A stretch of 64,000 bases of DNA from Niebla homalea. Taxonomy: Eukaryota > Ascomycota > Lecanoromycetes > Lecanorales > Ramalinaceae. The notes beneath the pieces were generated by a model. That model did not search any database and was not told the origin of the DNA. It saw nothing but the letters and a program-made list of their open reading frames with translations. The number at the start of each line of letters is the position of its first letter. Within the stretch, counting starts at the first letter, position 1. The stretch is from contig JAHGAU010000044.1 of NCBI GenBank assembly GCA_019925105.1, positions 124,001 through 188,000 on the forward strand. The letters run 5' to 3'. Shown piece by piece: positions 25,481 to 36,625 of this stretch. The position numbers were made by a program, and so were the translations under genes.

Positions 25481-26322
25481 TAATCTTTAACTTAAGATAT
25501 CTTTTATAAGGCCGAAAGATTATTTTATTAAAGGCGTAATATATATATGTTACCTCCTTTAAGGGCTCTTCTTACTTCCCTTATTTACGTTTAAGGGATA
25601 TCCCCGTTAATACCGTAATTAACTTAACGATGGATTAAAGGTTAAGATGCTTTATCCTTATATATTAAGTTAATATATCGTTTAATATATTAAATACCGT
25701 TATTATTAACTAAGGTAACGCTTAAACATCGAATATTAAGAGCTGTCCTTACCGGGAGTATATGAATTTACTGGGTCCTTTAATTATTATCCGTTTGACC
25801 CGGGAAGTTATTATTTTGACTTTATTATTTAGGAGTTAAGTCTTTAAAAAAAGGTTTACTTTATTATTAAGGAAGTAAATAGAATTTAGAAATTCGATTA
25901 CTACCTTCCTCCCGTCGATATTATAAGTAATATCTTAATTATTTACGTTGAGCCGCTTATTTATAAAAAAGTATATTTTAATTATTTTATCCCCCTTAAA
26001 GGTTAAATAAAACTTTTCCCCCGGGTTAATAAACGAATATAAATATAAACTATATAATAATTCTTATATTATTATAATATTAACGTTTTTAACTTCTTTA
26101 AACTTAAATATCGGTATTATTACTTTAATTCTTTTATTATAAACGTTATATTATATTACTTTTAGAAGCGTTAATATATTATATATTAACCTTTATAAGG
26201 GCTCCCTCTTCTATGCCCGTTTAAGTTACGGACTTCTTATTAAAGTTAAATATTTTTTAACTTAGTATTTTTTTAATTATTATTAAAAACGTAAGACGGC
26301 CGGCCTTTAAAATCGGGATCAC

Positions 26323-26485
26323 TGTTAAGAATAAGTGTGTGTAAAATGTATGATTGATTATCTAGCTAGGTAGGTGGCTATGGATTTAAGTGAGTGCGCG
26401 CCAAGACCCTGCGGAAGCTACCCGCCTATGCTTATACATACCGCAAGCCGTAATACTATGTACCTAGAGACTTAGTTCTTTAACA
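26323..26485 (+). repeat. LTR of non-autonomous element 1, 5' copy
   Basis: 163 bp, TGTTAAGAAT to CTTTAACA, nearly unmutated. It contains CTAGCTAGGTAGG and GCATACCGCAAGCCGT. It is about nine-tenths identical by eye to the 3' copy at 27724-27887, and most differences are RIP-type. Confidence 0.92.
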
Positions 26486-27079
26486 ATATGCTGGCAAAAA
26501 ATCAAAAAAGCAACGCTTTCGTTGCATAGTATCACCCTTGGTATAGTATTACTTATGCCCTTATCGGTAATAGCCATAATGTTTCTAAAGCGCCGAGAAT
26601 ATTAACGAAGTAATTTAAATAAATATGGGTAGCGTATAAGGCCGGTATTGAAATCGTATACTAAGAAAAACCGTAAATTATAAGCCGAAAAATTCCGTGA
26701 CCACCCGGGATATAGTCGTAATTTTTAAGAGTTATAATTAAGCTGAATCGTTTAAAAAACGTATCTCCGGTGTTTTACCGTAGTCGTATACTTACTCGCT
26801 TTTAACATAAAATTGATAGGCATTATTATATACGAGCCCTGGATCGTTACCCTAATGCCAGCGACAGACTTTATTATTATAGTCTACGTAGGTAACTTTG
26901 TTAACGGCTTTTAGCGTTAATATATACTTGAAACCCGCCTTAACTATAATATAATACGAGAGAAAGCGATGGGGTTATACGTCGTTATTAAAGCTATAAA
27001 ATCTTATAAAGAACCTGTTAACGTTTACGACGGTTCTCCCTTATTTCTCTATTGTATTTATATGTGGCTTAACTAAAGG

Positions 27080-27540
27080 CTCTTTTTTATAACTTACTTA
27101 CTAAGGTGGCTTTTAAGGTAAAAATAACGCAGCAGGTAAAGGCTTTGCTTGCTAAGGCGGCGGAGTTTAAGGAGAAGGCGAGTTTTAAGTGAAGTCTACA
27201 TATTAAGCTGCTTGCTTTAGCGAGCTCTTTGGTAAGAATCTCAGGTAGAGGTCTTTGAATATCATTAATGGTAACACTTTTGGTATTGATACTTTAATAG
27301 GTGTTGTCAGGGAAGTAAGAGGTACATATCTTATATAGAGATCGTAAATGGTAAGGTAGGTTTTCGGTTTTTATAAGTAGCTCGTTGCTAAGCTAAGTGA
27401 TATAATGCTGGATTTTAAATATAAATATAATGGTAAGGATCCAGATTTAAGTACCGATACATAGGAGGATAATAACGAGCTTACTAAGTAAGTAAAGTAT
27501 ATAAATAACGGCATAGCGTATCCTTAATAATTAACTGAAT
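27080..27540 (+). pseudogene. Gag-like degenerate frame of element 1
   Basis: One frame can be followed for about 150 codons if TAA/TAG are taken as former Gln and TGA as former Trp. It reads VAFKVKITQQVKALLAKAA near 27110, then EFKEKASFK and LHIKLLALASSL, a basic, alanine/lysine-rich, helix-prone segment. The same region is conserved in inverted orientation at 45600-45790. Conservation between two copies suggests it was coding. Gag is a guess from context; I recognise no family. Confidence 0.45.
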
Positions 27541-27723
27541 AAATCTGATAAAAATGAAGGTATAAGGTGTCAAAAATGAAACTTATTTAACTCAGGGAGG
27601 TGCTAAGGCGAGGCTTCAGGAATTCCACGTTATAAGGTATTAACGAGGGGCCTTGATTAAATAAAGTAGTAAGTGTATATAACGATGTACTCGAGATCTG
27701 TTACCAGAGTTATTGCTATTATT

Positions 27724-27887
27724 TATTAAGAATGAGTGTATATAAAATGTATAATTAATTATCTAGCTAGGTAGGTGGCTATGGATTTAAGTGAGTACGC
27801 GTTAAGACCCCTGCGGAAGCTACCCGCCTATGCTCATGCATACCGCAAGCCGTGATATTATGTACCTAGAGACTTAGTTCTCTAATA
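27724..27887 (+). repeat. LTR of non-autonomous element 1, 3' copy
   Basis: 164 bp, TATTAAGAATGAG to CTCTAATA, followed by the ATCAC duplication. The terminal TG and CA are changed to TA and TA, as expected of RIP. Confidence 0.92.
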
Positions 27888-27892
27888 ATCAC

Positions 27893-29638
27893 GAGGAACT
27901 TTCTTTTCTTTACCGTTATTTACCCTTTATTATTTAATTAATTAAACTTGCGTTTTAAGGTTATTTTTAATTAATTTATTAAATTAATTTTATACGTATT
28001 ATACCGTTGGATTTTCGTAATTATCCGGGTCTCCTTACGTTTAATCTCCTTAACTCTTATTATATATTTAAAATCCTATATTAAATATCCCTCTTTATTA
28101 TACGTAGTATATTTAAATATACTTTTTATAAGCCCCTTAATTATTAACTTTATATACTTATAGGTATTATAACCCTTAACGTAAACCGTATATTTTATAA
28201 TATTAAGGTATTTTATAATAATATATTTATAGCCTTAATACTTAAAATATTAATAAATATTAACCGCTTTATTTTATAATTAAGTTATCTTAAGAAATCC
28301 TTTTTTAATAATCTTTTTATTTAAAACGTTATTATATATCTTTATTAACGTTATATTTAATATAACGGTAAAATACCTCTTTATACGTCTTAAGGAATTA
28401 AGTCTCCTTATTACCGGCGGAAGCCTATAGTTAATAATCTTAAGCTTTAAGTAAAGAACCATATTCTCTTTTTTTATATTCCTTAATATAGCCTTTTTCT
28501 TGGCTTCCTTAAAACGTAATAAGTATATCTTATTTATTATAACGGTAAATAATTACCTTAAAACCTTAACCGATTTATACTTTCCTTTATTAATTTAAAC
28601 CTTAAATTTCTTTAAGCTTTTTTTCATTTTTAAAAACGTTATATTAAAAAGAATATCTTTATTTTATAGTTTATATATTATAATAATTTATTTTATTAAC
28701 GGTTTTATTGTTATTTTAAAAGCTTTTATTAATTATAATAGGTTTATTTTTACTGCCATATTCCTCTTTTCGTTATTAAATAAATAGATTATTATTATCC
28801 TTACCTTTTTTAATATGGTTACCCTTTTTTCCGTTATTTTTTTATTCTTTACCGCGGGTATTTTTTTTATTACTTTTATTACCTAGCTTTTTTTCGTTTA
28901 AAAGGCTACCGCTTTTATACTTTCATTTTATATATTTAATTTTAAGCTATTATCTTTACTTTTTATTAACGTCCTCGTTACCGTTTTTTAAAAGCTTTAT
29001 AGTTACTCCGCTTCCCTTAGCTTTATTCTTATTTTTATATAAAAGTCTTTTATGTTTTTTAGCTTAATTTATAATATCGGTTAAGTCTTTAACGTAATAT
29101 CTTTTTACTTTACCGTAAGGAGTCTTTTTAAGGTTTTTACCGTTTCCTTTATTGCTTTTTTACTTTTATTTACCGGGCGACGTACCATCTCCGTTTTTTA
29201 CTTTTAATCCTTTAAAATCCTATCCTCTTTATTAACCTTATTTCCCCTTTATATACCCTTAATAGTACTTTTACCGCGGTTTTTTTACCTTTTCCTTCCG
29301 CCCGTATCCCTCGTTATTAATATTATACCGGCCTTTTTACCCCCTTATTTATCTATTATTTCCGTATTATTATTACGCGTTTTATACGTTCTAATACGCG
29401 TATTTTATTAATTTTAATTCCTTTATTTACTTTAAGCGTTATCCAGCTTATTATTATTATATTACTTATATATATCGTTGCCGTTTCTATTAATATAGGT
29501 TACTTACCCGTTTTTTATTTTATTCTTAATTATTACGTTACTTTTATTTATCGTATTTAATATACTTTTCTTACTATTATTAAAGCTATGCGTATACGCA
29601 TCGTTTTGGACCTCTAAGGTCCCTTTGTTCGTCGTTAT
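27893..29638 (-). pseudogene. LINE ORF1 and start of ORF2, relic
   Basis: Aligns with 17000-18587 of the full-length LINE. The ORF1 start codon at 29638-29636 has become ATA by a G-to-A change, and the following codons match the ATNNGTPEV start of the other copy with one or two changes. The rest is filled with stops. A 60-residue open frame near 28280-28462 is a chance survivor and not a gene. Confidence 0.68.
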
Positions 29639-29650
29639 TACTTTTGAATA

Positions 29651-30379
29651 ATAATTTTAATATCTACCTTATACTTATTTATATATATTCTATTATAAAA
29701 GTTAATACTTATAATTACCGTTAAATATTATTTATAAAACGAAATATCCGGGTAACCGTTAAGTTTATAATATTTACCGGATTATTATTATAATTTAACT
29801 TTATTATAAAAATAAATAAAATTATTAAAGATTTTATAAAGAAAATTTATTATTAATTAAAGAAGAAAAAAAGAAACGGAAATTAATTACGTTAATTATA
29901 TAAACCGGAAAGCATCTTTTATAGCCGTAAAAATATAATAATAAACGCTTATTAAAAGTTTTTAAAAGAGTTAATGGCGATAATAATATAAGAAAAATAT
30001 ATATTAAGCGTATAAGTATTAATAAGGATATTTAGAGGTATTATATAAGGTTAAGGTAATATAAATATATAAGAAAGCGGAAGAATAACAAGCTTAAAGG
30101 TAGCCCCTATAAAGATACGGTTATAATATTATAGATTTTCTTAAGGGAATTAAAATATAAAAAGTATATAAATAAATTGCTATTTTCTGGACGGTTATTA
30201 ATATCCTTTACCTTAAGGGATAAAGGGTAAAGGCTTAATAAATACCGGTTTTTGCCTTAATATTATAAGTATCAGGTTTTTACGGTTATTAATAAGGTTA
30301 AAAGGCCGCGTATTAAAGAACGCCGGAATTAGCTTAACTAGACCCGTAATATAAATCAATCAATTAATTAATTAATAAT
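29651..30379 (+). mobile_element. 5'-truncated LINE (about 0.73 kb)
   Basis: Plus-strand LINE 3' part ending in an AATCAATCAATTAATTAATT tail at 30354-30375. It includes the end of ORF2 (near 29755-29970, parallel to the better preserved copy at 51674-51862) and the 3' region shared with 25082-25415. The left edge abuts the 5' end of the minus-strand LINE. A target duplication was not clear. Confidence 0.8.
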
Positions 30380-30840
30380 ATTATAATAATAAAGATACTT
30401 ATTAATAATCTTTTTATCGTTAAGAATTAAATAACGATAACCTTAAGATATAAAGTTTTTATATTTCCGTTAACGTTTAACCCACTTTATTGTAACTTAT
30501 AAAGTAATCGTTATAACCTTTATTCTTTAAATCCTTTTAATTTCGGTTTTTTTTATGCCTGGTAAGAATTTATATACGTTTAGATTAATTTCCGGGATAC
30601 CGGTAAGGTTAATTTTTTTCTTAACTTATTCTTGCTTCATTTTAATAAGAAAGGGGATAGATATCTTTAATTTACTCCCTTTAACTCGAAACTTATTGAG
30701 ATTCTGGCGGATCCGCCCGTTTCCTATTATCGTAATTAAATATATATATCTCTTTAGCCTTGCCTGGGCGACTGTTTAATCCAGCGAGACCTCGATTGGC
30801 TGTATAAAGACCTCAGACTCTAGCACCGGGATAAGGGTTA
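30380..30840. other. Unassigned stretch, probable 5' flank or gag start of Copia-C
   Basis: This 460-bp stretch lies between a LINE tail and recognisable Copia-C gag. No LTR copy, primer site or family match was found. The plus-strand open frame at 30555-30779 (74 codons, mostly hydrophobic) has no start context or similarity I recognise, and I regard it as chance. Bases 30757-30830 keep high G+C and read without stops in one frame for about 25 codons. Confidence 0.4.
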
Positions 30841-30899
30841 CTTTATAAATAAGGTTTATATAAACGTTAAGTATTTAATAATTAATCGGCTTAATAAAA

Positions 30900-31915
30900 A
30901 GTTTAATTATAAATATTTAAGTCTTTATATTATCCTTAAATAATATTATTCCTCCTATAAATTAAACATTTTATATATTTTCCGGGCTTATTTTATTATT
31001 TATATAAGCGACTTAACTTATATTTTAATTAAAGAAAAATTACTTTTACCGGGATAAATTAATTTACCCCTTAAACCTATTAATAATAATAAAAATAAAA
31101 ATAAAAATAGAAATAATAAGGGTAAAGGTCGTTCTTTAAACGGCGGTAATAATAAGGATAAAAGAATTTAATAAGTTAGATAATAAACGTACTTATAATA
31201 GCTTTCTTAAGGTATATATTATTATTTAGGAAACGTTCTTAATTAAATTAATTATTAAGAAATAGGCTTTAAATAACGCTTATTTTTAATACTTAACTTG
31301 GGATAAAACCGTATTTATTAATTATTATATTATGGCCGTTAATTAAGCCGTTACTATAAATAAACTTAAAAAATACCTTAAATTAATAAACTTAAGTACT
31401 ATTAAAGTTTACTATAAAATTAATAATATAAAAAAGACCTTATAACTTTTTAACGTCCTTTATATTTTAAACGTATTAAAAAACTTAATTTCTTAAGGTT
31501 AATTAATTCAGAATAAATACTCTTTAAAACTTATTTTTAAGGATAAATTACCTGGTATTTAAATTGGTAAAAAGTATATTATTATTTAAATATAATTAAA
31601 TAATTTTTTTTATCTTATCTTCTAAAGGTTTATTAAGGTATTTATTACGGTTTTTATTAACCCCGATATACCGAAAAAGGGGGATTAACCTATATAGATA
31701 AAAGCTAAAAATATAAAAACTAAATCTACCGCGTTTAACTTAAATAATTCCTCGCCCGGGCCTCGTATTATTAATAAAAAGGTATTTGATTTATAATATA
31801 AATGGATAAATTACTTAAATAAAGATAATATTAAACGTTTTACCGATATATCGCAAAGTATAAACTTAAATAAACCACCCTTATAAAAAGACCCCTGCTT
31901 ATATTATATGGTTTA
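30900..31915 (+). pseudogene. Copia-C gag end and protease relic
   Basis: A basic, Asn/Lys/Gly-rich stretch (NNKNKNKNRNNKGKGRS) at 31080-31135 resembles a nucleocapsid tail. The protease end reads LYILNVLKNLIS near 31465-31500 (the copia LKNVLYVPNLLKNLIS block), followed by YSLKLIFKDKLPGIQIGK near 31520-31570 and the GAG-pre-integrase start up to the Copia-A insertion. Confidence 0.72.
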
Positions 31916-32077
31916 TGTTAAATATACAGGATCGCCACTTAAGAGATTACGTGACGCAGATCAGATTAGATAAAACGGACGTACTAAACCTAAGTGGGAT
32001 AGCGGTATATAACCTTATATATAATTTTACTTTATATATAATAATAATTAAATGATTTATACCTCTTAATTTTAATA
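31916..32077 (+). repeat. Copia-A copy 3 5' LTR
   Basis: 162 bp, TGTTAAATATACAGG to TTTTAATA. The terminal CA is mutated. The CCACTT...AAGTGG pairing seen in copy 1 is only partly retained. Confidence 0.92.
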
Positions 32078-32089
32078 GGTTATAAGCCT
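32078..32089 (+). promoter_or_regulatory. Primer binding site, half initiator tRNA-Met type
   Basis: GGTTATAAGCCT directly after the LTR. Two RIP-type changes separate it from GGTTATGAGCCC, the complement of the tRNA-iMet anticodon region. Confidence 0.65.
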
Positions 32090-35000
32090 AAACTACGTAT
32101 TTAAGTGCTTAAATAATATCTTCTTAATGTTTAAATTAACCTATAAATAATAATAAACTTATAATATAAAATATACTTGTAAACGATATTTATACGTAAG
32201 CTATATTATTGAAAATCGACCCGGTTAAGCGTATAATATTACGGCTATAAATAAAGAAATTTACTTAATTACTTATATTCCTAAATCGAGAAAAAAGGAC
32301 GTTTTATTAATAAGAATATATAAACCGTTATTTCTTAGCCCTATTAAAGGTTATAAATGCTTATATACCGGAGAAGTTAAGTTAATATTAAATTAACAAA
32401 GCTAAAAAGTAGGGATTTTAAGGTTAATATATATACGTAAAGTTTTAACCGGGGTTTAAATAAGAAATTTAAGACGTTAAATAAATATTAAATATATTAT
32501 AAAATTTTATTAAATTTAAAGCCTTAAAGACCGTATTAAAATCGAGTTTTTTCGGTATTAATTAAAAATAGATTACTCGGATTCAAGCGTATTACGGTTT
32601 AGAATTATTTACTTTAATTTAATTTCAGAGAGTAAATACGGGATGAAATAAGTAATTAACGGCTAAACCTCTTAAAGTAAATATTAATCCTTAAGAAAAA
32701 AGGGCTAAAAACCAGTTATAGAATTCTTTAATAGGTAATTAAATTTAAGACAAGCCTACTTATTACGGATTATAGAAATTAAAGCCTTTAAATTAAAATA
32801 AAATAATTAAAATGAGCTTAAACGTTTTAATTATAAAGATTAAGGGCCTTTAAATAAAAAAAAAGGTAATAATCTTAAGGGTATATATATAACGTTATAA
32901 TACGTTATAAAGTTCCGTTTTAAACTTAATTAAAATAAAGAATACTTTAATTAATAAGGCCTTATATTGCTTATTATTTTAAAGTATATAATAATTTTAT
33001 ACGAAGTATAATATTTAATCTTTATTATTCATTAATATCGTTATATATAAAGTACTTTTTTTCTTTTTATACTTAAAAACTTAAGGAAGGAAGATCGTTT
33101 TAAATTAATTAATAAAAATTAAGTTAAAGATAGGGATTATTTATTATCGTAAACGCCAAAATTATACGATAGTTTCGGTTTAAAAAGGTTTAAAGAACCT
33201 TTAATTAATCTATTAAATATTATTATTTTCGGGCTAAATATAAACGTTAAAAATTGGATATTATTATTTAATATAAGTTACCCTTTATTTTTAAATAATA
33301 AGTCTTTAATATATTAAAGATTATTAAATTTAAACTTAAATATTAATAATAATTATAATATAATTAATATCTTATTAATACCGTTTTCTATATATTTTAT
33401 TAACGATAATAATTAAGAAAGACTTTATTATAAAAGGTTTTTTTAAGCTTAATTCCTTTATTAATAAATTAACGGCAATAAATATCGTAAAGTTAATAAA
33501 TAAAGGATTAAATAACGATTAATAACCTTTAAAAGTTAAAAAAGAAAGATACCCTTAAAGTATATATAGCTTTAAAGAATTATTACGGTATTAATATTAA
33601 ATATTTAATCGATATTATAAAAAGCCCGGATATAATTTAAAAACGGCTTAAGGATTAATATAAATTATAAAAGTCCGGGCTATATATAAAACTTATATAA
33701 GAGCTTATAAACTTATAAAAGATTTTAAATATAATAATCAATAAATATAATAGCCGTTATTAAAAAGTCTATACTGAAATTAAGGTAATTAATAACTTTT
33801 TAATTATCCCGGATTACCTTATTATTTAAATATTCTTAAATAAATTAAAGGAATTATAATAGATATAATACTTAATATTTATTTAAATAACGGTATAATA
33901 AAACCCGGGTACCCTTAAATTTTACGATATTATATAAAGGGCCCGTAATAAAAAAGCTCGGGCGGCTATTTAATAATTAAACGTCTTAATATAAGTTTAT
34001 AAGGATACGTTAAAGGATTATAATAAAAAATCCTTTAATAAGATTAGGGAAAAACTTATTTATTAATATTATACTTAAAAAGGGCGTGATAATAAATATA
34101 TTAAGGATAAATATTAAAATTTTTACTTTAAAAAAAAGCCTATAAAGTTCCGTATTAAAAAACTTAAGATTATTAAGGAAACCACTACGTTTATAAACCT
34201 TTTAATAATAGATTTTTACTTATTAACGTATATATAATAATTAACGACGATAATATTAATTATTTTAATAAATTTATAAAAATTAATAATCCTTTATAAT
34301 AATTATAATTAATATATTTTTTATAAAAAGAGATTCTTTTAAAGGGAGTTAAAACCTTATTAATCCTCGTTTTTAAGGCCCGGGTTAATAAGAATGAGTT
34401 ATATAAAGGATATAAGTATTATTTATATAATATATAAAGTAAATAATAAGCCCATTAAAATAAAATTTATAAATACGGTATACTCCCCGGTGAATTTAAT
34501 TAATTTTATATTTAAAATATAACTTTTAAATTATAAGGCTTAACTTAATACGACGCGGACAGTTTAGACGGTAACGTATAATCAGAAAAAGTTTACTTAT
34601 AATAAATAAAACGGCTTATTTATAGTTAATCTATAAGAATTTACCTTTATTATAACGGTATTTAACGTATTTTTAATTATATTTACTTAATATATACGTA
34701 TAAGCCACCTTAAAACTTAGAAATTATTTTAATTAACGGATATATTAATTAAAATGGATCTTAAACGTAAACGTTATAATAATAATAAAATTAAAGACGC
34801 TTATTATATATATTATATTACCGGACGGTTATACTCTCGATTATATAAAAGATATTTTAAACTTATAAAAAACCCGTTAAAGCTTATTTATACGGATTTT
34901 TTAAGGATAATTAATCCTTAAAAGTATAACGGAATAACGTATTATATAACCTTCCGTAATAATAAGATTATAATATTAAAGGTTTACTTATTAATATATA

Positions 35001-35649
35001 AATCGGACGTAATTTAACGGTTTAAGGAATTTAAAATTAAATATAAATAACCTTTAAATTGAAAGATTAAACGCTTTTAGGTTAACGATAAGGGTAAGTA
35101 TACGTTTAAGGTTTTCTTAAATTACTTAAAATAATATAGGATTATTTTTAAGGTAATAATACGTAAGAACTTTAAATAAAATCTAATTAATAAGAAAATT
35201 AACCGGGAGATTAATAAAAAGATTAAAGCTATATAGGTAATAAGGAATATATTTAAAAGCTTTTAATTAAAGTTAGTTTAAATAATAAACTATATAATTA
35301 TATAAATATTATATATATAGCTTAAAAGGGTAATATTATATTAAGCTTAATATAATAAGAAACCGGACGTATCCTATATACGGACTTTAAGGTCGATTAT
35401 ATACGTAAGAATTATAAATTATCGGGCCAAACTTAATAATAAATCGGAACTATATATCTTAATAAGTTTCAATAAAAAGATTAATAAATACTTTAAGGTA
35501 ATTAATCTACGGGTAAAACGGTTTAACCTTATAGTAAAAAATATATATACCTTACGGGGGTCCTACGAATCCTCAAAAGGGTGTTAAAATGGTAGGAAAA
35601 TGCTTGGATTTTGAAAAGGGTACTAAAAGGCTTTTAAAAGGCTTTTTCC

Positions 35650-36202
35650 TATTTATCACCTTTATTACCTTTACCCTTACTCTTACCCTTATTATCACCT
35701 GTACCCTACCATCACCCTCACCTGCACTACCACTATTACCATTACCCTCACCATCACCATCACCATCACCATCACCATCACCATCACCCTCACCCTCACC
35801 ATTACCCTTATCATCACCCTTACCATCACCCTTACCATCACCCTTACCATCACCCTTACCTGCACCTGCACCTGCACCATTACCCTTACTTACGCCTGCA
35901 CCTGCACCTGCACTACCACCCTCACCATCACCCTCACCTTTACCTGTACCCTCACCCTGACCTGCACCCGCACCTGCACTTGCATTAACCTTACCATCAC
36001 CCTCACCCTCACCCTCACCCTCATCACCCTTATTACCCTTATTACCCTTATCACCCTCATCACCCTTACCTGCACCATCACCCTTACCTGCACCCTCACC
36101 CTCATCACCCTTACCCTTACTCTTACCCTTACCCTTACCTGTACTACCACCTTTACCACCACCTGCATCATCACCCTCACCCTCACCCTCACCCTCACCC
36201 TT

Positions 36203-36234
<32 letters not shown>

Positions 36235-36300
36235 CCGTACCCTTACCTGCACCCTTACCTGCACTACCACCTTTATTACCACCTGCACCCTACCTACTGC
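35650..36300. repeat. Hexamer minisatellite (CCCTCA/CCATCA/CCCTTA/CCTGCA)
   Basis: About 650 bases of 6-bp units, mostly CCCTCA, CCATCA, CCCTTA and CCTGCA, in blocks of homogeneous units; 36170-36240 is almost pure CCCTCA. The C-rich strand reads Ser-Pro or Pro-Leu repeats and the G-rich strand Val-Arg or Val-Met repeats, so long open frames exist on both strands without being genes. The G-rich strand has runs of GGG every six bases and could form G-quadruplexes. It is not the fungal telomere repeat. Confidence 0.93.
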
Positions 36301-36625
36301 ACCCGCACCTACTGCACCCTTACTTACTGCACCCACACCTACTGCACCCTTACCTACTGCAAATCCTTTACTAAGCCCTTCACCAGGCCCTTTACTATGA
36401 TGCGACGCCCGATGCATGCATGCCCCTACCGTAATAGGCTGAAAAATACCGTGATTTGGATAGAGAACCTAAGAGGTAAGTAAGGCCCCTTATTTGCACC
36501 CTTACCCGCACCCTCAGCAGACCCTTTATAAGCCCTTTACCAGGCCCCTCACCAAGCCCCTCACCAAGCCCCTTACCAGGCCCTTTATTAGGCCCTTTAT
36601 TAGGCCCCTTAATAGGCCCTTTAAT
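36295..36625. repeat. TACTGCACCC and AGGCCCTTTATT tandem repeats
   Basis: Right of the hexamers, five CTACTGCACCC-type units (36295-36362) are followed by unique GC-rich sequence. Then come about eight ~13-bp units of AGGCCCYTYAYYA type (36525-36625) and a GATA stretch. An 11-base C run lies at 36682-36692. Confidence 0.85.

Larger units (their letters stand above)
21639..25900 (-). mobile_element. Copia-B relic, 3' two-thirds
   Basis: A second Copia family on the minus strand. The 3' LTR is at 21639-21792, preceded (reading leftwards) by a purine tract GAAGGGGAG. RNase H and RT follow (YVNNILIINPFKEG at 23385-23430, for YVDDILII), then integrase (NNRGKYI, YELTV, NPISERFNR blocks at about 24780-24930) and the integrase start (TGLINPVGRL near 25440). 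A 334-bp LINE copy interrupts it at 25082-25415. At about 25900 it meets a LINE; the 5' LTR is missing. Gene order and motifs fit Ty1/Copia. Confidence 0.85.
26323..27887 (+). mobile_element. LTR-flanked non-autonomous element 1 (1565 bp)
   Basis: Direct repeats of 163-164 bp at both ends, TG...CA type ends and the 5-bp duplication ATCAC (26318-26322 and 27888-27892) define an LTR-retroelement insertion in a LINE. The interior (26486-27723) holds no protease, integrase, RT or RNase H, only one degenerate gag-like frame. I see neither a tRNA-complementary site after the 5' LTR nor a polypurine tract before the 3' LTR. It is related to 45165-46542, which lies inverted. G+C is higher than in its surroundings. 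Confidence 0.88.
25900..29650 (-). mobile_element. Second LINE copy, 5' half, split by an LTR element
   Basis: Minus-strand LINE related to the full-length copy. Endonuclease-region sequence lies at 25900-26322, an LTR-flanked insertion at 26323-27887, then more ORF2 and ORF1 sequence to the 5' end near 29650. Matches are clear at 28200-28460 versus 17150-17370, and at 29580-29640 versus 18530-18590. RT and the 3' end are missing on the left, where it meets Copia-B. The left edge (~25900) is approximate. Confidence 0.82.

Noticed and set aside
28280..28462. Minus-strand 60-codon frame
   Set aside because: A short stop-free remnant within a LINE coding relic; the parallel region of the full-length LINE has stops.
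30555..30779. 74-codon hydrophobic frame
   Set aside because: No recognised similarity or domain, and no second copy. Its length is compatible with chance, since neighbouring sequence keeps few stops in that frame.
36170..36240. (CCCTCA)n considered as an internal telomere remnant
   Set aside because: The unit differs from the fungal CCCTAA repeat, is mixed with CCATCA and CCTGCA, and lies within a bounded insertion.
35589..36417. Three long open frames on both strands with Ser-Pro and Val-Arg repeats
   Set aside because: All are translations of the hexamer minisatellite. Open frames on both strands at once and simple two-residue repeats are expected of it; there is no gene context.
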